Below, in pieces: positions 6,284-11,457 of a stretch of DNA of 11,457 nt. The DNA lies in NCBI GenBank assembly GCA_964613235.1, contig CAZTGM010000057.1, positions 1-11,457 on the forward strand, written 5' to 3'. Within the stretch, counting starts at the first letter, position 1; every line of letters begins with the position of its first letter. A program made the position numbers and the translations under genes. The stretch comes from J005 sp964613235 (GTDB taxonomy: Bacteria; Pseudomonadota; Zetaproteobacteria; Mariprofundales; Mariprofundaceae). The notes below the pieces were generated by a model that saw only the letters and a list, made by a program, of their open reading frames with translations, searched no databases and was not told where the DNA came from.

Positions 6284-7047
6284 ACCTTTCCGACGCCCTG
6301 TTGCCGGGAGAAGTGGCCTTGGTGGGAGCTGGACCCGGTGACGTCGGCCTGTTGACGCTGGCAGCTGCCGCATTGCTCGGGGACTGCGATGCCGTGGTCT
6401 ATGATGCGCTGGTGTCCGATGCCGTACTGACGCTGGCAGATGAGAATGCGGAGAAAATCTTTGCCGGCAAACGGGGGGGACGTCCTTCAGTCAGTCAGCA
6501 GGATATTTGTGAAACATTGATTCGCCTGGCGGGTGAAGGCAAGCGGGTGGTACGCCTGAAGGGAGGCGATCCGTTTGTGTTCGGACGTGGCGGCGAGGAG
6601 ACTCGTGCGCTGGCTGCAGCCGGAATTCGCTTTCGGGTGATTCCCGGCATCACGGCTGGCGTGGCTGCACCGGCCATGGCCGGCATTCCGGTCACAGATC
6701 GTTCGGTGAATGCCTCGCTGGCATTTTTGACCGGTCATGAGGCAGAGGGAAAATCACGGCTGGACTGGCAGGCACTGGTGGCGGCCTTTCCCGTATTGGT
6801 CATTTATATGGGCACGCGAAACCTGCAGAAGATTGCCACGCAACTGATCGCGGCAGGCATGGCAAAGCGGACGCCGGTGGCTATTCTGCACGCGGTCAGC
6901 TGGCAGGGTGAACGGCAGCTTTACGGCACATTGGCAGAGGTAGCCTGTGGTGATATGCAGGGCGAATCACCGGCCATTGTCGTGATCGGTGATGTGGTTG
7001 CGGCACGCAGGCCATGGCGGGATTGCGGAGCGGACCATGCTGCATGA
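6280..7047 (+). CDS. cobA: Uroporphyrinogen-III C-methyltransferase (SUMT, CobA type)
   Basis: The enzyme adds two SAM-derived methyl groups (C2 and C7) to uroporphyrinogen III to give precorrin-2, the branch point to B12 and sirohaem. It has 255 residues and is a stand-alone methyltransferase with no CysG-type dehydrogenase/chelatase or HemD fusion. Motifs run in the expected order: VGAGPGDVGLLTL (15-27), KRGG (64-67), VVRLKGGDPFVFGRGGEE (90-107), then VIPGITAGVAAPAMAGIPVTDR, TGHEAEG and VIYMG. The RLKGGDPFVFGRGGEE block is diagnostic of the family. Its ATG overlaps the cbiX TGA (ATGA), so the two consecutive early enzymes should be made together. The Co/Fe step still needs a precorrin-2 dehydrogenase, which is not in the window. 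The 3' end overlaps cobU by 11 bases. Confidence 0.96.
   Translation: MNLSDALLPGEVALVGAGPGDVGLLTLAAAALLGDCDAVVYDALVSDAVLTLADENAEKIFAGKRGGRPSVSQQDICETLIRLAGEGKRVVRLKGGDPFVFGRGGEETRALAAAGIRFRVIPGITAGVAAPAMAGIPVTDRSVNASLAFLTGHEAEGKSRLDWQALVAAFPVLVIYMGTRNLQKIATQLIAAGMAKRTPVAILHAVSWQGERQLYGTLAEVACGDMQGESPAIVVIGDVVAARRPWRDCGADHAA
7026..7030 (+). promoter_or_regulatory. Ribosome binding site of cobU inside cobA
   Basis: CGGAG lies 6 bases before ATG 7037. It selects this ATG over in-frame upstream codons back to GTG 6989, which would add 16 residues ahead of the P-loop region. Confidence 0.55.
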
Positions 7048-7552
7048 TGGTGTGACGCTGCTACTTGGCGGTGCGCGCAGTGGCAAGAGTCGGCGGGCAC
7101 TGGAACTGGCCGCACATGCAGAAGATGTCTGCTATATCGCGACGGCAAGGGAAAATGCTGATGATCTGGAATGGGCGCAGCGCATTGCCAGGCATCGGCG
7201 TGAACGTCCTGCACACTGGCAAACGCTGGAGGTGCCGCTGGCACTGGATCAGGCACTGGCCTCTTTGTCGATATCTACCCTGGTCATTATCGATTGCATG
7301 ACACTGTGGTTGACGAATATCATGCTGGCAGAGAAGAATGTGCATACCGAAAGTGAGCGCGTTATGCAGGCACTCGCGGATTTTCGAGGATCGGCTATAC
7401 TTATTTCCAATGAAACGGGAATGGGTATTGTTCCGGAATATCCATTGGGCAGGGAGTTCCGCGATGCACAGGGAAGACTTAATCAGAAGCTGGCAGCCAT
7501 GGCCGATGATGTGGAATTGATGGTAGCCGGACTGCCGTTGGTGCTGAAGTGA
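7037..7552 (+). CDS. cobU: Adenosylcobinamide kinase / adenosylcobinamide-phosphate guanylyltransferase
   Basis: This bifunctional cytoplasmic enzyme phosphorylates adenosylcobinamide and then transfers GMP to give AdoCbi-GDP for the nucleotide loop. The protein has 171 residues, the usual length. It shows P-loop GGARSGKS (11-18), YIATAR (33-38), RIARHRRERP (49-58; His53 should be the guanylylated His) and IIDCMTLWLTN. The highly conserved C-terminal block, SNETGMGIVPEYPLGREFRD followed by GRLNQ and AGLPLVLK, is intact. Its ATG overlaps the 3' end of cobA by 11 bases. Its TGA overlaps the GTG start of cobT (GTGA), so CobU and CobT, which make the two halves that CobS joins, look translationally coupled. 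Confidence 0.97.
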   Translation: MLHDGVTLLLGGARSGKSRRALELAAHAEDVCYIATARENADDLEWAQRIARHRRERPAHWQTLEVPLALDQALASLSISTLVIIDCMTLWLTNIMLAEKNVHTESERVMQALADFRGSAILISNETGMGIVPEYPLGREFRDAQGRLNQKLAAMADDVELMVAGLPLVLK

Positions 7553-8577
7553 TTATTCCGCCGATTGATAAGCAGGCGCTGCAGCAAGCCAGAGCACATC
7601 AGGGCAGGCTGACCAAACCTGCCGGTTCGCTGGGGCGTCTGGAAGATATTGCTTGCTGGTTTGCGGCTCGCCAGGGCAAGGGGATCCCTGATCCGTTGCA
7701 GCCGGCCATTGTTGTTTTCGCTGCAGATCATGGTGTGGCCACGGAGGGTGTGTCTGCGTATCCGCGTGAGGTTACGGCGCAGATGGTGAGAAACTTTTCC
7801 GCCGGCGGAGCCGCGATCAATGTGTTGGCCGGGCGTTGCAATGCTGCGCTGTCCATTGTTGATGTCGGCGTGGATGCGGATTTGTCTGATGTTGATGAAC
7901 TGGAACATGCCAAGATTCGTGCCAGAGGTTCCGGTAATATTATTCATGAAGCGGCGATGACAGCAGTTGAATACTGGGAAGCCGTCGGTATTGGCGAGGA
8001 AATGGCTTCGCGTGCCATAGTAGCCGGTGCCAATCTGCTGATTGCCGGTGATATGGGTATTGGCAACACGACAGCCAGTGCGGCCGTGATTTGCGAATTA
8101 AGTGGCCTGAGTCCGGAATTGATTGTGGGGCGTGGTACGGGAGTGGATGGTTCGGCCTATTACCGCAAATTGGCTCTGGTGGAGCAGGCGCTGGCGCGTG
8201 CTGCAGGTACGCCGTCGCATGATGTTTTGCGCGAACTTGGCGGGCTGGAGATTGCAGCCATGGCCGGCTTTTATCGTGCTGCGGCCAAGCGCGGCGTGCC
8301 GGTGTTGCTTGACGGGTTTATTTCCGCTGCTGCTGCCATGGCCGCTGTCGCCTGGGATATCCATATCTCAGGCTGGTTGCTGGCCAGTCATGTGTCTGCA
8401 GAACAGGGTCATCGTCTGGCCTTGCAGGAGCTTGGCCTGGAACCGTTGCTTGAGCTGAACATGCATCTGGGCGAGGGCAGCGGGGCAGCATTAACGGTGC
8501 CACTGCTCAATGCTGCGATTGCGCTGCATCGTGATATGGCAACGTTTGAATCGGCGCAGGTCAGTGAGCAACTCTGA
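7549..8577 (+). CDS. cobT: Nicotinate-nucleotide:dimethylbenzimidazole phosphoribosyltransferase
   Basis: CobT activates the lower base: it transfers phosphoribose from nicotinate mononucleotide to DMB to give alpha-ribazole 5'-phosphate. It has 342 residues, normal for the family. Motifs include LTKPAGSLGRLED (21-33), VVFAADHGVATEGVSAYP (55-72), VTAQMVRNFSAGGAAINVLA, AGDMGIGNTTASAA (166-179) and HLGEGSGAA (306-314). Glu309 corresponds to the catalytic base Glu317 of Salmonella CobT. The start is GTG 7549 in a GTGA overlap with cobU, with no strong separate binding site, consistent with re-initiation. Its base substrate would come from BluB, encoded about 5 kb upstream in the same cluster. 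The 3' end overlaps cobC by 14 bases. Confidence 0.97.
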   Translation: MIIPPIDKQALQQARAHQGRLTKPAGSLGRLEDIACWFAARQGKGIPDPLQPAIVVFAADHGVATEGVSAYPREVTAQMVRNFSAGGAAINVLAGRCNAALSIVDVGVDADLSDVDELEHAKIRARGSGNIIHEAAMTAVEYWEAVGIGEEMASRAIVAGANLLIAGDMGIGNTTASAAVICELSGLSPELIVGRGTGVDGSAYYRKLALVEQALARAAGTPSHDVLRELGGLEIAAMAGFYRAAAKRGVPVLLDGFISAAAAMAAVAWDIHISGWLLASHVSAEQGHRLALQELGLEPLLELNMHLGEGSGAALTVPLLNAAIALHRDMATFESAQVSEQL

Positions 8578-9178
8578 CGAACGTATTATCGATTTCATTC
8601 GACATGGAGAAACGACTGCCGGCAATGATCGTTTGATCGGCAGCACCGATGTACCGTTAAGCGAGCATGGCTGGCAGCAATTGCATGCGACGGTTGATGG
8701 TCTGCCTGTCGAGCTGTCGACGTTGACGGTATACACCTCTCCCCTGCAGCGCTGTGCGCAGTTTGCCCGGGCTTTTGCACGGCATCGGAAGGCCAGCCTG
8801 GTTATAGAAGATGATTTTCGGGAAATGGATTTCGGAGACTGGGAAATGGCGGATATGCATCGTTTACGCGAGGATAAGACATTCCGCCACTTTTTTCAGG
8901 CACCACAGGCGCATGTGCCGCCTGCCGGTGAGCCCTTTGACGTTTTTTTTCAACGTGTCGCACGTGGCTGGCAGCGTTTGATACAGCAGACGAAAGAGGG
9001 ACATACGATGGTGTTCACGCATGGCGGTGTGATCCGCGTTCTGTGCTGTTTGCTGTTGCCATTACCACCGGCATCTGCTTCGCGTGTATTTATGCCGCAT
9101 GCCGGGCACATGCGCGTTCGCGTATGCGATAGCCGGGCCAAACTGCTTTCATTGAATGGCTATCCATGCGTGGCCTGA
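8564..9178 (+). CDS. cobC: Alpha-ribazole phosphatase (histidine phosphatase family, CobC)
   Basis: It removes the 5'-phosphate from alpha-ribazole phosphate or adenosylcobalamin 5'-phosphate at the end of the pathway. From GTG 8564 it has 204 residues. The phosphohistidine loop is FIRHGET (11-17, nucleophile His14). After it come STDVPLSEHG, TSPLQRCAQFA, FREMDFGDWE (acid/base region typical of CobC-type members) and the second catalytic His in FTHGGVIR. Family membership alone would allow a phosphoglycerate-mutase-like role, but the place between cobT and cobS settles it. The start is uncertain: GTG 8564 has only a weak AGG three bases upstream and lies inside cobT. An in-frame TTG at 8546 would add six residues. 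The 3' end overlaps cobS by 13 bases. Confidence 0.9.
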   Translation: MSNSDERIIDFIRHGETTAGNDRLIGSTDVPLSEHGWQQLHATVDGLPVELSTLTVYTSPLQRCAQFARAFARHRKASLVIEDDFREMDFGDWEMADMHRLREDKTFRHFFQAPQAHVPPAGEPFDVFFQRVARGWQRLIQQTKEGHTMVFTHGGVIRVLCCLLLPLPPASASRVFMPHAGHMRVRVCDSRAKLLSLNGYPCVA

Positions 9179-9879
9179 TACTGGCAACCCAGTTCCTGAC
9201 ACGACTTCCTGTTCCTGCTGTTGCCGATTTCAGAGAAGAAGATCTGGCGCGCAGTGCGGTATGGTTTCCGCTGGTGGGAATCATCATCGGCACATGCGTG
9301 GCATTGTTTACGCTATGGGGTGCGCATATCGATGCCTGGCTGGGTGCCTGGATGGGGCTGCTTTGCTGGGTTGCGATTACCGGTGCATTGCATCTGGATG
9401 GGCTGGCCGATCTGGCTGATGGACTGGGTGCCAGTCATCGCGACCCTGAACGTTTGTTGGCCGTCATGAAAGATCCGCATATCGGTGTGTTTGGCATTGT
9501 GGTCGTATTTATGCTGCTGTCCGGCAAGCTGGTGCTTTTGTGGCTGTGGTTAACGCAAGGTATATCGCTTTTTGCCTTGTTGCTGGTCTGTGCGTGGAGT
9601 CGCTGGGGTTCTCTGGTCTGGGCGCGTTTACCGTCGTTGCATGCGGGGCATGGCGAACGGTTTCAGTGGCAATTATCCGGTCAAACCGTGCTGTGGACGG
9701 GGGTCGCACTATTTTTGTGCACGCTGTTGTTCAGTCCTGCTCTATGGCTGGCGCCTGTGATGATTGCCGGCTGGAGATGGTTTCTGCAGCGAAGCCTCGG
9801 AGGCATGAGTGGCGACTGCCTGGGTGCAGGTACGGAGCTATGCGAGTGTGCGTTGTTGCTGTTACCCCTGCTGCATTAA
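9166..9879 (+). CDS. cobS: Adenosylcobinamide-GDP ribazoletransferase (cobalamin synthase CobS)
   Basis: This inner-membrane enzyme joins AdoCbi-GDP (from CobU) to alpha-ribazole or its phosphate (from CobT) to complete adenosylcobalamin. It has 237 residues with about five to six membrane segments. Diagnostic motifs are present: ATQFLTRLPVP (7-17), GALHLDGLADLADGLGASHRD (acidic, Mg-binding face), ERLLAVMKDPHIGVFG, and near the end GGMSGDCLGAGTELCE. The start ATG lies inside cobC, and the gene closes the + strand cluster. Its final 18 bases overlap, tail to tail, the 3' end of the - strand membrane protein gene. There is no intergenic room for a conventional terminator. Confidence 0.96.
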   Translation: MRGLILATQFLTRLPVPAVADFREEDLARSAVWFPLVGIIIGTCVALFTLWGAHIDAWLGAWMGLLCWVAITGALHLDGLADLADGLGASHRDPERLLAVMKDPHIGVFGIVVVFMLLSGKLVLLWLWLTQGISLFALLLVCAWSRWGSLVWARLPSLHAGHGERFQWQLSGQTVLWTGVALFLCTLLFSPALWLAPVMIAGWRWFLQRSLGGMSGDCLGAGTELCECALLLLPLLH

Positions 9880-9882
9880 CAG
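9859..9882. other. Short inverted repeat spanning the convergent stop codons
   Basis: CTGTTA (9859-9864) and TAACAG (9877-9882) form a 6-bp stem with a 12-base loop. The left arm holds the stop of the - strand gene and the right arm the TAA of cobS. There is no T-run on either side, so I do not call it a rho-independent terminator. Confidence 0.3.
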
Positions 9883-10461
9883 ACTGCTCAGCTGTTCATA
9901 GACTGGAAAGACAATACCGGAACCCAGTGTCAGATCCAGTACAGGTGAGGCGGCGAGCAGGACAAGCATGATCAAAAAACCATGGGATGGGGTGTAGACT
10001 GTGGTGGGGAAACGTAGCCATCGTGTGGCTACCCATTCACCAACCAGCATGCCTGGCAGTGGCAATAAATGCATGGCCATCATGCACAGGTTGAAAAACA
10101 TCAGCACCTTGGCCCACCAGTGATGCAGAGGGGGCAGGCCGGACGGTGACGGATGGTTCAGCGTCCAGGCATAGAGGGCCGTGCCGATCACGCACAGCAT
10201 GGCGTGACTGGCCAGTCGCATCAGGGCAGGGCGCATGCCGCTGTTCAGGATACGCGGTGGTGCAATGATGATGCCGCGATGCAGTGCGATGGCGGCAAGC
10301 CATGGCAGCCATGACAGCCGCGAGGTGATGGGAGAAAACGGGTGTGGCAGCGATACCTTGCTCCAGCGTGCCTCCAGCCAGCTGACAGTGGTCAGACTGA
10401 TGATCACCGGCAGGCTGTAGAGAATGCATTGCCGAATGACGATGGACAGCCATGCGTCCAC
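9862..10461 (-). CDS. Polytopic membrane protein resembling M50 (site-2) proteases but without the metal-binding motifs
   Basis: I do not recognise a named family with confidence. The protein has 199 residues with about four to five membrane segments (roughly 7-29, 49-66, 83-101, 115-135, 155-175). Its layout recalls M50B proteases. IIAPPRILNSGMRPALMRLA (65-84) sits where those have a WxKPVPxNPxxLxNPRxGxxLVxLA stretch. FFNLCMMAMHLLPLPGMLVGEW (122-143) resembles their NxxLAxFNLLPIPPLDG segment. The HExxH zinc motif expected near 22-31 is absent (TVSWLEA instead), and the Asp of LDG is replaced. If related, it would be non-catalytic. The start is GTG 10461, with four to five bases after the stop of the - strand propeller gene, so the two are probably one operon. 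The binding site is weak, so the start is uncertain. Confidence 0.6.
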   Translation of the reverse strand: MDAWLSIVIRQCILYSLPVIISLTTVSWLEARWSKVSLPHPFSPITSRLSWLPWLAAIALHRGIIIAPPRILNSGMRPALMRLASHAMLCVIGTALYAWTLNHPSPSGLPPLHHWWAKVLMFFNLCMMAMHLLPLPGMLVGEWVATRWLRFPTTVYTPSHGFLIMLVLLAASPVLDLTLGSGIVFPVYEQLSSLLMQQG

Positions 10462-10466
10462 GGCTG

Positions 10467-11457
10467 TTACATGCTCTCCTGTTGTGGATAGAGTTTTAGC
10501 GTTAGTTCGGCGCCACCGGAACGATTCTGCAGGTTGATCAGCACATTATTGTCATGAACCAGCACACCGGTGATTCTGGCCACGTGATGTGTGGCAATGC
10601 GGATCAGATGATGTCCATCCCAGGCCCATAGCACGGAAGGTTTGCTATCATCAGTCAACCATAGCCACTGGCGGGTGTTATCCCAGGCCAGGTTGTCCGG
10701 CTGCTGTAGTTCGGCATGTTTCATAAAGAGCTGCACATCCGGTTTCTTGCCACGGTCATCCAGCACCAGAATATGTCCGCTGCCGGTTTCCGCAAGCAGG
10801 ATACGTCCGTCCGGCAGGGTTTCCATATCCCTGATGCGATTGAATATGCGCGCATGCAGTACGCGCGCATTGCTGCGTGCCTGTTCCGGAAGTTCAATAT
10901 TCAGCCAGCCTTTGTCGGCATGCAGTACTTCCAGGGTTCTGTTGCGCAGGTGCATGCGATACAGGCTGCCCTGCTCATGCGTATCGGCAAGATACGCATA
11001 GTGTTTATCCTGTGAAAAGGCGATTCCTGCATGAGAAAAGATTCCGGCTGCGGTCAGATTGGTAATCGCCGGATGCACATTTCCCGGTCGTTCGCGATCG
11101 ATGAATTGTTCGGGTGGCAGTTTGTCAGCTTCGGCAATGCGCCAGATCATGCCGCGATCATATGCTTCGCCCAGCCACAGACTGCCGTCGGGTGCAAACT
11201 TCAGGCCGTCCGCTCGCTGCAGGCCGGTAATCAGCACCAGTTTGCGTGCATTCTGGAAATCGTACGCGGCCAGGCTGGGAGCATTATGGTGGGCGTCGGT
11301 TGCGCAGCTGATATACAGCCAGCGCCCGTGTTTTGACAGAGCCATCATATTCGGATGTGCCTGGCGCCAGACAATCAGCGATTGCATATTCCAGCCGGGA
11401 GCCAGTTCCAGGCCGATACTGTCCAGTTGGCAGCCGGCGGGGATGAGCAGTAGCAAG
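10467..11457 (-). CDS. Beta-propeller protein (SMP-30/NHL/PhoX-like fold), probably exported; 5' end outside window
   Basis: The frame runs from the right edge (TTG at 11454-11456 is the first possible start, but the frame is open beyond) to TAA at 10467-10469, at least 329 residues. Repeats of about 45-55 residues carry propeller-blade patterns: ADGLKFAPDGSLWLGEAYDR, HAGIAFSQDKHYAYLADTHE, DMETLPDGRILLAETGSGHI and QPDNLAWDNTRQWLWLTDD. These fit gluconolactonase/SMP-30, NHL or PhoX-type six-bladed propellers. The first visible residues are Leu-rich and then PAGCQ, suggesting a lipoprotein signal, though Pro at -3 is atypical. GIFSHAGIAF resembles the GRFxHE motif of PhoX-like proteins with Ala in place of Glu. 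The substrate is unknown. It is immediately followed by the membrane-protein gene on the same strand. Confidence 0.72.
   Translation of the reverse strand, partial: LLLLIPAGCQLDSIGLELAPGWNMQSLIVWRQAHPNMMALSKHGRWLYISCATDAHHNAPSLAAYDFQNARKLVLITGLQRADGLKFAPDGSLWLGEAYDRGMIWRIAEADKLPPEQFIDRERPGNVHPAITNLTAAGIFSHAGIAFSQDKHYAYLADTHEQGSLYRMHLRNRTLEVLHADKGWLNIELPEQARSNARVLHARIFNRIRDMETLPDGRILLAETGSGHILVLDDRGKKPDVQLFMKHAELQQPDNLAWDNTRQWLWLTDDSKPSVLWAWDGHHLIRIATHHVARITGVLVHDNNVLINLQNRSGGAELTLKLYPQQESM

Noticed and set aside
6989..7036. Extended N-terminus for cobU from GTG 6989
   Set aside because: CobU proteins begin shortly before the P-loop, and CGGAG at 7026-7030 supports ATG 7037.
1..11457. tRNA, rRNA, CRISPR array, insertion sequence or prophage remnant
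   Set aside because: I saw no cloverleaf, rRNA core sequence, regularly spaced repeats, transposase motif or terminal inverted repeats; the gene content is contiguous B12 metabolism followed by two chromosomal-type genes.

Overview
The window is almost entirely a cobalamin (vitamin B12) locus from a Gram-negative bacterium. It contains a TonB-dependent outer-membrane receptor, a TonB protein and a periplasmic binding protein. GC content looks to be in the mid-50s by eye. The presence of BluB, whose reaction needs O2, points to an aerobic or microaerophilic proteobacterium. A gamma- or zetaproteobacterial iron-oxidiser-like lineage is my guess, not something the sequence proves.

Layout. Bases 1-9879 carry fourteen genes, all on the + strand. 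In order they are the receptor C-terminus (5' end outside the window), tonB, btuF, bluB, a 233-bp gap, btuC, btuD, cobO, a [2Fe-2S] ferredoxin gene, cbiX, cobA (SUMT), cobU, cobT, cobC and cobS. Most junctions overlap by 1 to 59 bases, which suggests translational coupling. The only sizeable gaps are 2812-3044 (bluB/btuC), 5577-5659 (ferredoxin/cbiX) and 2100-2154 (btuF/bluB). From 9862 to the right end, two genes lie on the - strand, convergent with cobS. One encodes a polytopic membrane protein that looks like a metal-site-less relative of M50 (site-2) proteases. The other encodes a beta-propeller, probably secreted or a lipoprotein, whose 5' end is outside the window. Nothing seen ties these two genes to B12.

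How the genes fit together. Receptor and TonB bring corrinoid across the outer membrane. BtuF and BtuCD carry it across the periplasm and inner membrane. CobO adenosylates the corrin. BluB makes the lower base 5,6-dimethylbenzimidazole (DMB). CobT, CobU, CobC and CobS build the nucleotide loop. CobA (uroporphyrinogen III to precorrin-2) and CbiX (metal insertion into sirohydrochlorin) are the first steps of the early-cobalt ('anaerobic') de novo route. The corrin-ring methylation and contraction genes, the amidases and cbiB/cobD are not in the window. The locus therefore holds the two ends of the pathway plus uptake. Either the middle lies elsewhere in the genome, or the organism mainly salvages and finishes corrinoids and uses CobA/CbiX for sirohaem.

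I see no rRNA, tRNA, CRISPR, insertion sequence or convincing cobalamin riboswitch. The most useful leads are the ferredoxin between cobO and cbiX, the compact two-half CbiX, the TonB with an atypical linker, the bluB/btuC gap and the pseudo-protease-like membrane protein.
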